Positions 26,942-35,203 of a stretch of DNA of 64,000 bases are shown one piece after another. Made by a program: the position numbers and the translations under genes. The stretch is taken from the NCBI RefSeq assembly GCF_001279005.1, contig NZ_LGCN01000119.1:1-64000 (forward strand), given 5' to 3'. Within the stretch, counting starts at the first letter, position 1. Each line of letters starts with the position of its first letter. The notes under the pieces were generated by a model. It saw nothing but the letters and a program-made list of their open reading frames with translations, was not told the origin of the DNA and did not search any database. The DNA comes from Streptomyces caelestis (GTDB taxonomy: Bacteria; Actinomycetota; Actinomycetes; Streptomycetales; Streptomycetaceae).

Positions 26942-27364
26942 ATGATCCACAGCGATGGCTTCCGGTCGCTCGACCGCCAGGAGTGCCTGCGCCTGCTGGC
27001 CGAGGCGCCGGTCGGTCGCGTCGTCTACACCCGGCAGGCGCTGCCCGCGGTCCTGCCCGTCAACTTCACCCTGGACACGGATTCCTCCGTGGCGCTGTGC
27101 ACCTCCGCCGCCTCCGATCTGGTCCGGGCGGTCGACGGCGTCGTGGTCGCCTTCGAGGCCGACGACTTCGACGCCGGGAACCGGTCCGGCTGGAGCGTGG
27201 TGGTCACGGGCCGGGCGGCCGTGGTGACCGACCCGGCCGAGCACGAACGCCTGCTGCGGACCGGACCCCGCTCGTGGATGCCGATGCGCGACGGGGTGTT
27301 CGTCCGGATCGAGGCCGAGATGGTCAAGGGCCGGGAACTCACGGGACTGCCCGGGCCCGGCTGA
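26942..27364 (+). CDS. PNPOx-like flavin/F420-binding split-barrel protein
   Basis: A 140-residue split-barrel protein (PF12900 type): FRSLDRQECLRLLAEAPVGR, VVYTRQALPAVLPVNFTLD, SVVVTGRAAVVTDPAEHERL and FVRIEAEMVKGREL. Members bind FMN or F420 and are often tied to dormancy or redox stress in actinobacteria. The ATG at 26942 follows GGAGGA very closely. It is divergent from the isochorismatase-like gene (127 nt between starts). Confidence 0.82.
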   Translation: MIHSDGFRSLDRQECLRLLAEAPVGRVVYTRQALPAVLPVNFTLDTDSSVALCTSAASDLVRAVDGVVVAFEADDFDAGNRSGWSVVVTGRAAVVTDPAEHERLLRTGPRSWMPMRDGVFVRIEAEMVKGRELTGLPGPG

Positions 27365-27421
27365 ACCGGCGCCCGCGTCGGCGGCGTTGTCCCGCCGCCC
27401 CGCTGAGGTCACCGTCCGGTG

Positions 27422-27960
27422 GGCACGTCGTCTCCGGAGCCGCCCGGACGACGTGGGACCGTGCCGCGGGCCCGACGGGGACCGCCGGTGCGTCGGCCGT
27501 CGGGCAGCGGCCGTCGCGGCGGACCGGTGCCGCCGTGCTCGGCCCGGAGACCGCCGGTGCGGTGCGCGCCACGGCCTTCTGGACGCATCCGGTCGGCGCC
27601 GAGCCGCGGCGCGGCCGGATCTCCACCCGGCCGCGCGGTGTGTCCCTCCAGGGCGCCATCGTCGCCGGCGCCCGCGCCCGCACGGTCGCCGACGCCGTCC
27701 TGCCGCTGGACGCGGCGAGCGGCGACCACGGCCTCGACCCGCACCGGCCGTCGGCCCTCGGCACCTTTGGGGCTGCCGGCCGCGAGCCCGGCCGGCCGCG
27801 GATCGCGCTCTCGCCGAGGCCGCCGCTCACCGCCGTGCCCGCCCGGCTGTGCTCCGAGACGCGCGCCCGGCTCGTCGAACCGGCCGGAGAACCGCCCCTG
27901 TCGGGGCCGTCGCCGCAGGCGGCGCGCCGCGCGGAGGCGGTGCCGCACCGGCGTGCCGGC
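27422..27960 (+). pseudogene. amidase-signature gene remnant
   Basis: One open frame with high G/C in third positions aligns with the middle of amidase-signature enzymes but lacks both ends. RTTWDRAAGPTGTAGASAV stands where NPWDPxRTPGGSSGGSAAAV is expected, and HPVGAEPRRGRISTRPRG replaces GLVGLKPxRGRISTxPRG. Next come GAIVAGARARTVADAVLPLD, AASGDHGLDPHRPS and RPRIALSPRPPLTAV. The catalytic Ser-Ser glycine loop and much of the C-terminus are lost. About 130 N-terminal residues are missing, no start is visible, and the frame runs on past the homology. It explains an otherwise empty gap, 27365-27981. Confidence 0.65.
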
Positions 27961-27981
27961 GGGTTCTCCACCGGCTCGGCT

Positions 27982-28200
27982 TCACGGAGCGTCCGCGGGC
28001 CTGCTGCGGGAGACGATGCGGGCGCCGCGGTCGTCGACGGCACGGACCTGGAGCGAACCGCAGCCGCAGCGGGTCCACACCGTGCTGCCCGTCGCGGTGC
28101 CGTGCCGGGAGACCACCTGGAACGGCTCGGCGTCGTTTGGCCACCCGCAGTACGGGCAGCACATGCCGGTCGTGCCCGTGGCGCCGGTCGTGCTGGTCAT
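27982..28200 (-). CDS. small zinc-ribbon protein
   Basis: A 72-residue protein with a cysteine-rich ribbon: MCCPYCGWPNDAEPFQVVSR at 13-32 (Cys14, Cys15, Cys18) and TRCGCGSLQ (Cys45, Cys47). It probably binds one zinc ion. GAGGAG lies 5 nt before the ATG. It shares the upstream region with a divergent LysR gene. Similar small proteins occur widely in Streptomyces with no known role. Confidence 0.78.
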   Translation of the reverse strand: MTSTTGATGTTGMCCPYCGWPNDAEPFQVVSRHGTATGSTVWTRCGCGSLQVRAVDDRGARIVSRSRPADAP

Positions 28201-28289
28201 GGTGACTCCTCGGATCCTCGATCACATGGGTGCGCTGCCGGTCGTCGCGACACGGCAAGGGTGCTTCGTGCCTTCCGTGCACGTCCAGG

Positions 28290-28317
28290 TTGACTTTGTG
28301 CACGCCATCGTTAAGCG
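28290..28317 (+). promoter_or_regulatory. promoter of LysR gene, leaderless type
   Basis: TTGACT (28290-28295), 16 nt, then TAAGCG (28312-28317). The ATG at 28326 follows the -10 box by 8 nt, so transcription would start at or beside the start codon. The segment is AT-richer than its surroundings. Confidence 0.5.
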
Positions 28318-28325
28318 TGGCCTTC

Positions 28326-29231
28326 ATGATCGACCTGCGTCGGCTGCACGTCCTCAGGGCGGTCGCCCACTACGGCACGGTCACCGCGGCCGCCCGCGCG
28401 CTGCACTTCACCCCGTCCGCCGCCTCCCAGCAGATCCGTCAGCTCGCCCGCGACCTGGACGTCGACCTGCTGGAACCGCGGGGGCGGGGGGTACGGCTCA
28501 CCCCGGCCGCCGAGAGTCTGCTGGCGCACGCCGACGCGATCCAGGCGCGCTGGGACCAGGCCGAACGGGACCTGCGCGCCGACCACGGCGCCCCGGCCGG
28601 GGTGCTGCGCGTCACAGGGTTCCCGGTGGCGATCTCGGTGCTGCTGGCGCCGATGGCCGCCCGGCTGGGCGGGCGTCATCCGCGGTTGTCGGTGCGGATC
28701 GCGGAGGCGGAGGTCACGCGGAGCTTCGACCTGCTCTTCGAAGGGGCCGTCGATCTGGCCGTCGTCGAGTCCACCCCGCACAACCCGCCGCTGAGCGACA
28801 CGCGGTTCGACCAGCAGCCGCTGCTGGACGACCCGTTCGACCTCGTGGTCCCGGCGGGGCACCCGCTGGCCGGGCACGGGCGGACCGACCTCTCCGAGGT
28901 GGCGCGCGAGCCATGGGTCGTACCGGTGCCGGACAGCCCTTGCCGGCCGCATGTGCTGGCCGCGTGCGGTGCGGCCGGCTTCGCCCCGGACGTCGTCCAC
29001 CACGCCTGTGACTGGAACGTCATCGCCCATCTCGTCGCCCACGGCCTCGGCGTCGCGCTGATCCCGCGCCTCGCCCGTCTCGCCCCGGACCTTCCGGTCG
29101 CCCGTGTGCGCTGCACCGGCGACCCGCACCGCAGACTGCTGACCTGCACCCGCGGCGGTGGCCACGCCCGCCCGGCGGTGGTCGCCGCCCTGCGGGAACT
29201 GCGCGAGCTGGCCGCCACGGCGGTCGACTGA
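28326..29231 (+). CDS. LysR-family transcriptional regulator
   Basis: A 301-residue LysR protein. The helix-turn-helix region is DLRRLHVLRAVAHYGTVTAA with FTPSAASQQIRQLARDLDVD, followed by a periplasmic-binding-like effector domain (GVLRVTGFPVAISVLLAPMA; FDLVVPAGHPLAG). It begins at the ATG at 28326, where homology starts. The divergent partner is the zinc-ribbon gene, and the amidase relic lies beyond. It may once have controlled the lost amidase. No target is obvious now. Confidence 0.88.
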   Translation: MIDLRRLHVLRAVAHYGTVTAAARALHFTPSAASQQIRQLARDLDVDLLEPRGRGVRLTPAAESLLAHADAIQARWDQAERDLRADHGAPAGVLRVTGFPVAISVLLAPMAARLGGRHPRLSVRIAEAEVTRSFDLLFEGAVDLAVVESTPHNPPLSDTRFDQQPLLDDPFDLVVPAGHPLAGHGRTDLSEVAREPWVVPVPDSPCRPHVLAACGAAGFAPDVVHHACDWNVIAHLVAHGLGVALIPRLARLAPDLPVARVRCTGDPHRRLLTCTRGGGHARPAVVAALRELRELAATAVD

Positions 29232-29327
29232 GAGCGGGACGGCGCCCCTGCCGGGCGGGCGTCCGGGCGGGCCGCCGGGGACGGTGCCGGCGGCCGGCCG
29301 GGGTCGTGACGCCCGCGTGGGGGCGGG

Positions 29328-29352
29328 GCCGGCGGGTGGTCCGTCCGCCGGC
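29328..29352. terminator. hairpin between convergent LysR and TetR genes
   Basis: GCCGGCGG and CCGCCGGC form a perfect 8-bp stem with a 9-nt loop. The whole gap 29232-29367 is GC-rich and has further small inverted repeats; no gene is seen. Confidence 0.45.
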
Positions 29353-29367
29353 GTTCCGGCCGGTGCG

Positions 29368-29982
29368 CTACCGTCCCGGCGCCCCGGCCCGCAGGCCGTC
29401 CATGACCAGGTCCAGCAGCCGGGTGGCGCGCGGCTGCCAGTCCTCGGCGGGATCGAGCTGCCACAGGCCGCCGATGGCGAGGACGAGGTCGTCCGCGGTC
29501 ACTCCCGGACGAATGGATCCGGCCTCCTTGCAGCTGCGCAGCAGGAGTTCCGCCGCCTCGGTCACCGGACTGTGTCCCGGCTTCGCCGGGCTCCCCGGTC
29601 CGCTGGTGGCCTGCCGGATGGCGTCGGCCAGCCCGGCCTTGGCCATGGCGAAGCGGGCGAGCCCGTCCATCCACTCGCGCAGTGCGCGGTCGGGCTCCCG
29701 CGTGCTCAGCAACTGCGCCGCACTGTCCGCCACCTGCTGCATCTCGTACCGGTAGATCTCCATGACCAGCGCCTCACGGCTGGGGAAGTTCCGGTAGAAC
29801 GTGCCCTGCCCGACGCCCGCCTTCTTGGCGATCGCGCTCAGCGGGGTGTCCGCCGCGCGCGTGAGTTCGACGAGGGCCACCTCCAGGATGCGCTCGCGGT
29901 TGCGCTGCGCGTCCGAGCGCAGGGGCGGCGCCGTGCTCCGCGGTGTCCGCGCGCACGGGGATGCGTCCTTCTCGTGCCCCAC
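29368..29982 (-). CDS. TetR-family regulator of the adjacent Mo-oxidoreductase operon
   Basis: A 204-residue TetR protein: helix-turn-helix in RERILEVALVELTRA and SAIAKKAGVGQGTFYRNFPS, then a C-terminal ligand domain. The start is GTG at 29982 with GAGGAGGA just upstream. It is divergent from the PaoABC-like operon. Two GGACA(A/G)CTGTCC palindromes lie between them, one inside the operon promoter, which points to repression of the operon and of itself. Confidence 0.88.
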   Translation of the reverse strand: MGHEKDASPCARTPRSTAPPLRSDAQRNRERILEVALVELTRAADTPLSAIAKKAGVGQGTFYRNFPSREALVMEIYRYEMQQVADSAAQLLSTREPDRALREWMDGLARFAMAKAGLADAIRQATSGPGSPAKPGHSPVTEAAELLLRSCKEAGSIRPGVTADDLVLAIGGLWQLDPAEDWQPRATRLLDLVMDGLRAGAPGR

Positions 29983-30020
29983 TCGTCCTCCTCCTCCCGG
30001 ACCGTGACCGAAACCCGCCC

Positions 30021-30074
30021 TTGAGAACCGGACAACTGTCCACTACGTTCTCGGGGGTAACGGACAGCTGTCCG
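30021..30074 (+). promoter_or_regulatory. Mo-oxidoreductase promoter with twin TetR operators
   Basis: TTGAGA (30021-30026), 17 nt, TACGTT (30044-30049) is a good promoter. GGACAACTGTCC (30030-30041) fills its spacer. CGGACAGCTGTCCG (30061-30074), a perfect 14-bp palindrome, lies just past the expected start point. The centres are 32 bp apart, about three helical turns, so two dimers could bind one face. Confidence 0.72.
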
Positions 30075-30256
30075 CTTCGGGTCCATCGTATCGGCGGACA
30101 CGGACGGCGCGGGACGCCCGGTGGCATGCCCTCGACGACCGGCGCGTTCCCGGTGCCTCCCCCTCCTCCCCATGGTCCCGCACGCCCCCACGTTCCTCAC
30201 GGCCCCCCCACGTCATCGACTCGTCCGCCTTCCCGATCCCTGAAAGAAGGCTTCCC

Positions 30257-30814
30257 ATGGCCCCCCCGACGTCCAGCAGCGTCACCCTGAACATCAACGG
30301 CGAGAAGCACCCGCTGTCCGTCGACCACCGCACCACCCTGCTCGACGCCCTGCGCGAGCGCCTCGATCTGACCGGCACCAAGAAGGGCTGCGACCAGGGA
30401 CAGTGCGGCGCCTGCACGGTCCTGGTCGACGGCCGCCGCACCGTATCCTGCCTGCAACTGGCCGTCGCCTCCGACGGACGCGAGATCACCACCGTGGAGG
30501 GCCTGGCCGACGGGGACCGGCTGCACCCGGTGCAGCAGGCCTTCCTCGACCTGGACGGCTTCCAGTGCGGCTACTGCACCCCCGGCCAGATCTGTTCGGC
30601 CGTCGCCGTCATCGAGGAGCACGCGGCGGGCTGGCCCAGCGCCGTCACCGGGGACGTGCGTCCCGAAGCGGGACCGCCGCCCCTGACCCCCGAGGAGATC
30701 AGGGAACGCATGAGCGGCAACCTGTGCCGCTGCAGCGCGTACGTGCAGATCGTCGAGGCGGTCGCCCGCGCCGCCGCGGAGCACCGCGGCGAGACCGAGA
30801 GGGCCGTGGCATGA
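30257..30814 (+). CDS. PaoA/YagT-type [2Fe-2S] subunit of Mo aldehyde oxidoreductase
   Basis: A 185-residue iron-sulfur protein of the xanthine-oxidase family. The plant-ferredoxin-type cluster is GCDQGQCGACTVLVDG with a later Cys (TVSCLQ). The second cluster is GFQCGYCTPGQICSA and GNLCRCSAYVQI. It carries electrons from the molybdenum cofactor towards the FAD. No Tat signal is visible, so a cytoplasmic enzyme is likely, unlike periplasmic E. coli PaoABC. Its stop overlaps the next ATG (ATGA). Confidence 0.9.
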   Translation: MAPPTSSSVTLNINGEKHPLSVDHRTTLLDALRERLDLTGTKKGCDQGQCGACTVLVDGRRTVSCLQLAVASDGREITTVEGLADGDRLHPVQQAFLDLDGFQCGYCTPGQICSAVAVIEEHAAGWPSAVTGDVRPEAGPPPLTPEEIRERMSGNLCRCSAYVQIVEAVARAAAEHRGETERAVA

Positions 30815-31803
30815 GGGAGTTCGACTACCGGCGCGCCGACGACGTCTCCGGCGCGGTGGCGCTGCTCGACGCCGACCCCGACGCCCGCTACCTCGGCGGC
30901 GGCACCAACCTCGTCGACCTGATGAAGAGCGGTGTCGAGCGCCCGGCCCGGCTCGTCGACGTCCGCGCCCTCCCGCTGGACCGGATCGAACCGGCCGGTG
31001 ACGGCGGGCTGCGCGTCGGCGCCACCGTCACCAACAGCGACCTCGCCGCGCACCCCGTGATCCGCCGGGACTACCCCGCCCTCGCCCAGGCCGTGCTCGC
31101 CGGCGCCTCCGGGCAGTTGCGCAACATGGCCACCGTCGGCGGCAATCTGCTCCAGCGCACCCGCTGCGGTTACTTCACCGATGTGACCAAGCCCTGCAAC
31201 AAGCGTGTCCCCGGCAGCGGTTGCCCCGCCGTCGAGGGCGAGCACCACAACCACGCCGTCCTGGGCGCCTCCGGCCACTGCGTGGCCGTCCACCCCTCCG
31301 ACATGGGGGTGGCGCTGACCGCGTTCGACGCGGTCGTCTCCTACGAGACCGCCGACGGGCCGGGACAGTCGCCGCTGGCCGACTTCTACCTCCCGGTGGG
31401 CGACACCCCGCACCGGGAGACCGTCCTGCCGCCCGGCGCGCTCATCACCCACGTCACCCTGCCGCCCGCGCCGGTCGCCGCCCGCTCGCGCTACCGCAAG
31501 GTCCGCGAACGCGCCTCGTACGCCTTCGCGATCGGCTCGGTCGCCGCCGCCCTCGACGTCGGCGGGGGAGTCGTGCGCGAGTCCCGCCTCGCCTTCGGGG
31601 CCGTGGCGTCCCGGCCCTGGCGGGCCCGCGCCGCCGAACGCGTGCTGAACGGCGCCCCGGCCACCGCGGAGTACTTCGCGGCGGCGGCGGACGCCGAACT
31701 CGCGGCCGCCAGGCCGCTGCCCGACAACGGATACAAGGTGACCCTCATGCGCAACCTCGTGGTGGCCGTGCTGTCCGAACTCGCCGAGGAGGCCGCCCGA
31801 TGA
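30811..31803 (+). CDS. PaoB/YagS-type FAD subunit with extra [4Fe-4S] site
   Basis: A 330-residue FAD-binding subunit. FAD motifs are RYLGGGTNLVDLMKSGV and QLRNMATVGGNLLQRTRCGY. The insert TRCGYFTDVTKPCNKRVPGS ends just before a further Cys, and another Cys follows in GASGHC. These are the ligands that in PaoB-like proteins hold an additional [4Fe-4S] cluster. The CO-dehydrogenase flavoprotein C-terminal domain follows. The substrate class is aldehydes by analogy with PaoABC; xanthine dehydrogenase is less likely. The stop overlaps the next ATG. Confidence 0.9.
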   Translation: MREFDYRRADDVSGAVALLDADPDARYLGGGTNLVDLMKSGVERPARLVDVRALPLDRIEPAGDGGLRVGATVTNSDLAAHPVIRRDYPALAQAVLAGASGQLRNMATVGGNLLQRTRCGYFTDVTKPCNKRVPGSGCPAVEGEHHNHAVLGASGHCVAVHPSDMGVALTAFDAVVSYETADGPGQSPLADFYLPVGDTPHRETVLPPGALITHVTLPPAPVAARSRYRKVRERASYAFAIGSVAAALDVGGGVVRESRLAFGAVASRPWRARAAERVLNGAPATAEYFAAAADAELAAARPLPDNGYKVTLMRNLVVAVLSELAEEAAR

Positions 31804-33914
31804 CCACCGCCACGACGGGCGCCGTCGGCACCGCGCACACCCGCGTCGAGGGCCGCGACAAGGTCACCGGCGCCGCCCGGTACGCCGGTGAGATCCCCTT
31901 CGCCGGCCTCGTCCACGGCTGGCTGGTGCTGTCCACCGTCGCCCGCGGCCGGATCCTGTCCGTGGAGACCGGGCCGGTGCTCGGCATGCCGGGCGTGCTC
32001 ACCGTCCTGCACCACGGGAACGCCCCGCGCCTCGACACCGACTACGTCGGCATGCTGGGCGTTCCGCCGGACCCGACGGCCGCGGTCTTCCAGAACGACC
32101 GGGTCCCGCACGCCGGCTGGCCCGTCGCGCTCGTCGTCGCCGAGACGCCGGAGCAGGCCAGGGAGGCCGCCGAGGCGCTCGTCGTCACCTACGAGCGGGA
32201 ACCGCACGACATCGAGCTCTTTGCCGGCCGCCCGGACGCCTACGCGGCGGACGGACACATGCCCGCGGTGACGGAGAAGGGCGACCTGGAGGCCGAACTC
32301 GCCGCCTGCGCCCACGTGGTGGACGTGGAGTACACCACGCCCGAGGAGCACCACGCCATGATGGAGCCGCACGCGGCGACCGCCCTGTGGGACGGCGGCC
32401 GGCTCGAGGTCGTCGACTCCAACCAGGGCGCCACCTGGGTCGCCGACGAGCTCGCGCGGATGTTCTCGCTGGACGCGTCCGCGGTGCGGGTGCGCTCCGA
32501 GCACATCGGCGGCGGCTTCGGCAGCAAGGGCCTGCGGGCCCACCAGGTGTCCGCCGTGATGGCCGCGACCGCCTTGCAGCGGCCGGTCCGCGTCGTCCTG
32601 ACGCGACGCCAGATGTTCTCGCTCACCGGCTACCGCAGCCCCACCGTCCAGCGGGTCCGGCTCGGCGCCGGCCCCGACGGCCGGCTGCGCGCCCTCGAGC
32701 ACCGTTCACTGAACCAGACGTCGACGGTCTGGGAGTTCGTCGAGCCGAGCGCCGGGGTGGCGCGCGTGATGTACGACGCCGACGCCCACCGCACCTCGAA
32801 CGAGGTGGTGCGGCTGGACGTGCCGTCCCCGACGTGGATGCGCGGGCCGGGCGAGGCGCCCGGGTCGTTCGCGCTGGAGGCGGCGTTCGACGAACTGGCC
32901 GAGCGGTGCGGCATCGACCCGGTCGAGCTGCGGCTGCGCAACGATCCCGAGCGCGGCCCGGTCTCCGGACTGCCGTTCGCCGGCCGCAACCTCGCCGCCT
33001 GCTTCCGCGAGGGCGCCCGCCGGTTCGGCTGGGCGGACCGCGACCCGCGTCCGGGGACGCGCCGCGAAGGGCGCTGGCTGCTCGGCACCGGCACGGCCGC
33101 GGCCTCCTTCCCCTCGGGCGCCCTGCCGTCGACGGCCGCGGTGACCGCGGAGGCGGACGGCACCTACACCGTGCGGATCGCCGCGGCCGACATCGGCACC
33201 GGGGCGCGTACGGCGCTCACCCTGGTGGCCGCCGACGCGCTCCGGGTGGCGCCCGACCGGGTCCGGGTGCGCATCGGCGACAGCGACTTCGGCCCGGCGG
33301 GGATCGCGGGCGGCTCCATGGGCACCCGCTCCTGGGCCTGGGCGGTCACGGCCGCCGCCGAGGAGCTGCGCGGCCGGCTCGTCCCCGGAGGCGCCGTGCC
33401 GCCTGAGGGCATCACCGTACGGTCCGACACCACCGCCGCCCTCGGCGCCCTCGCCCAGAAGGAACGGCACTCCTTCGGGGCGCAGTTCGCCGAGGTGGCC
33501 GTGGACGTCGCCACCGGCGAGGTGCGGGTGCGCCGGATGCTCGGCGTCTTCGCCGCGGGCCGGATCGTCAACCCGCTCACCGCGCGCGGTCAGCTGGTGG
33601 GCGGCATGACCTGGGGCATCTCGATGGCCCTGCACGAGGAGGCGGTCCGGGACCGCGCCTTTGGCGGCCTCTACGGCGCCGATCTGGCCGGCTACCACGT
33701 CGCCACCCACGCCGACGTGCCGACGGTCGAGGCGGACTGGGTCGACGACCCGGACCCCGACGACCCCGTCGGCATCAAGGGCATCGGCGAGGTCGGCATC
33801 GTGGGCGCGGCGGCGGCCGTCGCCAACGCGGTCTGGCACGCGACCGGCGTACGCCACCGGAACCTGCCCATCCGTCCGGACCGGGTGCTGCGGGCGGGAG
33901 GAACGGGTGTTTGA
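31800..33914 (+). CDS. PaoC/YagR-type molybdopterin-binding subunit
   Basis: A 704-residue molybdenum subunit. It has the aldehyde-oxidase a/b hammerhead (VEGRDKVTGAARYAGEIP) at the N-terminus. Cofactor motifs are HIGGGFGSKGLRAHQV and GGSMGTRSWAWAV. The active-site glutamate lies in GIKGIGEVGIVGAAAAVANA near the C-terminus. It oxidises an aldehyde or hydroxylates a heterocycle with water as oxygen donor. The downstream maturase begins 8 nt before this gene ends. Confidence 0.9.
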   Translation: MTTATTGAVGTAHTRVEGRDKVTGAARYAGEIPFAGLVHGWLVLSTVARGRILSVETGPVLGMPGVLTVLHHGNAPRLDTDYVGMLGVPPDPTAAVFQNDRVPHAGWPVALVVAETPEQAREAAEALVVTYEREPHDIELFAGRPDAYAADGHMPAVTEKGDLEAELAACAHVVDVEYTTPEEHHAMMEPHAATALWDGGRLEVVDSNQGATWVADELARMFSLDASAVRVRSEHIGGGFGSKGLRAHQVSAVMAATALQRPVRVVLTRRQMFSLTGYRSPTVQRVRLGAGPDGRLRALEHRSLNQTSTVWEFVEPSAGVARVMYDADAHRTSNEVVRLDVPSPTWMRGPGEAPGSFALEAAFDELAERCGIDPVELRLRNDPERGPVSGLPFAGRNLAACFREGARRFGWADRDPRPGTRREGRWLLGTGTAAASFPSGALPSTAAVTAEADGTYTVRIAAADIGTGARTALTLVAADALRVAPDRVRVRIGDSDFGPAGIAGGSMGTRSWAWAVTAAAEELRGRLVPGGAVPPEGITVRSDTTAALGALAQKERHSFGAQFAEVAVDVATGEVRVRRMLGVFAAGRIVNPLTARGQLVGGMTWGISMALHEEAVRDRAFGGLYGADLAGYHVATHADVPTVEADWVDDPDPDDPVGIKGIGEVGIVGAAAAVANAVWHATGVRHRNLPIRPDRVLRAGGTGV

Positions 33915-35043
33915 CATCGCCGGCGAGCTGCACCGCTGGCTGACCGAGGGCCGGGAGTTCGCCGTGGCCACGGTGGTGTCCGTGGGCGGCAGCGCGCCGC
34001 GCGGCCCCGGCGCCGCCCTCGCCGTCGACCGCGGGGGCACGGCGATCGGCTCGGTGTCGGGCGGGTGCGTGGAGGGCGTGGTGTACGACCTGTGCGCCCG
34101 GGCGCTGGAGGACGGCGAGACCCGTGTCGAGCGGTTCGGGTACAGCGACGAGGACGCCTTCGCGGTCGGTCTGACCTGCGGCGGGGTCATCGACGTCATG
34201 GTGACCCCGGTCGGCGTGCGGGCGCCCGCCCGGCCGGTGCTGGAGGCGGCGCTGTCGGCCGTCCTGCGGGGCGGGCCGGGGGCGCTGGCCCGGGTCGTCG
34301 AGGGACCGGCGGAACTCCTCGGCAGGGCCCTGTTCGTCCACCCGGACGGGTCGTACGAGGGTGGCCTCGGCGGCGCTCCCGAGCTGGACCGGACGGCGGC
34401 CGGGGAGGCCGGGGCCCTGCTGGAGGCCGGCCGCACCGGTACGGTCCGCGTCCAGGAGGACGGGTCGTACTGCCCCGGCGGGCCGGCCCTGTTCGTGGAG
34501 TCCTCGGTGCCGCCGCCCCGCATGATCGTCTTCGGGGCGGTCGATTTCGCGGCGGCGCTGGTGCGGGTGGGCAAGTTCCTCGGCTACCACGTCACGGTGT
34601 GCGACGCGCGGCCCGTGTTCGCGACCGGGGCCCGCTTCCCGGAGGCCGACGAGGTCGTGGTCGACTGGCCGCACCGCTATCTGCGGAGCACCGGGACGGA
34701 CACGCGCACGGTGCTGTGCGTCCTCACCCACGACGCGAAGTTCGACGTACCACTGCTGCAGGTGGCCCTGGGGCTGCCGGTGGCGTTCGTCGGAGCGATG
34801 GGCTCCCGGCGCACCCACACCGACCGGGAGCGGCGGCTGCGGGAGGCGGGGGTGGGGGAGCGGGAGCTGGCCCGCCTCCGCTCTCCGATCGGCCTCGATC
34901 TCGGTGCGCGTACTCCGGAGGAGACGGCTCTGTCCATCGCGGCGGAGATCGTCGCGGCTCGTCGGGGCGGTACGGGGGTTCCCCTGACGGGCTCGCGAAC
35001 GCCGATCCATCGCGACGGGCGGTCCGCGTCGGCGGCGGCCTGA
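33907..35043 (+). CDS. XdhC/CoxI-type (PaoD-like) molybdoenzyme maturation factor
   Basis: A 378-residue XdhC-family protein. The N-terminal XdhC_CoxI domain shows FAVATVVSVGGSAPRGPGAA and GSVSGGCVEGVVYDLC. The C-terminal Rossmann domain shows MIVFGAVDFAAALVRVGKFL, VTVCDARPVFATG and YVGAMGSRRTHTDR-like VGAMGSRRTHTDR. It should load sulfurated molybdopterin cytosine dinucleotide into the PaoC-like subunit. The GTG at 33907 overlaps the upstream gene by 8 nt and has GGGAGGA 5 nt before it. This gives the full order A-B-C-D seen in pao operons. Confidence 0.88.
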   Translation: MFDIAGELHRWLTEGREFAVATVVSVGGSAPRGPGAALAVDRGGTAIGSVSGGCVEGVVYDLCARALEDGETRVERFGYSDEDAFAVGLTCGGVIDVMVTPVGVRAPARPVLEAALSAVLRGGPGALARVVEGPAELLGRALFVHPDGSYEGGLGGAPELDRTAAGEAGALLEAGRTGTVRVQEDGSYCPGGPALFVESSVPPPRMIVFGAVDFAAALVRVGKFLGYHVTVCDARPVFATGARFPEADEVVVDWPHRYLRSTGTDTRTVLCVLTHDAKFDVPLLQVALGLPVAFVGAMGSRRTHTDRERRLREAGVGERELARLRSPIGLDLGARTPEETALSIAAEIVAARRGGTGVPLTGSRTPIHRDGRSASAAA

Positions 35044-35049
35044 GCCGTT

Positions 35050-35200
35050 GAGGGGTTTTCGCCCCCGCCGCCCCTTCCCGTCCCGTCCCGAACCTGGGGC
35101 TGCGCCCCGGACCCCGCTCCTCAAGCGCCGGAGAGGCTGAGACTCAGCCTCTCCGGCGCTTGAGGAGCGGAGATTCCGGGGGCGGAGCCCCCGGGCGAGG
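35050..35200. repeat. composite repeat, reverse-oriented copy (D) around the terminator
   Basis: CGCCCCCGCCGCCCCTTCCC with a following GTCCCGTCCCG is the reverse complement of the GACGGGAAGGGGCGGCGGGGGCG block in copies B and E. After the terminator, a CCGGGGGC-GGA-GCCCCCGG hairpin (35176-35194) repeats the other conserved module. Confidence 0.6.
35114..35170. terminator. very strong bidirectional terminator, 28-bp perfect arms
   Basis: Arms 35114-35141 and 35143-35170 are exact reverse complements around a single central A. Their core, CTCAAGCGCCGGAGAGGCTG, is a common Streptomyces intergenic motif. It separates the XdhC-type gene from the convergent FMN reductase gene. Confidence 0.9.
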
Positions 35201-35203
35201 AGA

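Noticed and set aside
27339..28043. Minus-strand open frame in the 27.4-28.0 kb gap as a gene
   Set aside because: Low-complexity Arg/Pro/Ala translation and no start context; amidase-like segments are on the plus strand.
29368..35043. Calling the Mo-operon xanthine dehydrogenase
   Set aside because: The PaoB-type [4Fe-4S] insert and A-B-C-D order fit PaoABCD-like aldehyde oxidoreductases better, and no purine genes adjoin.
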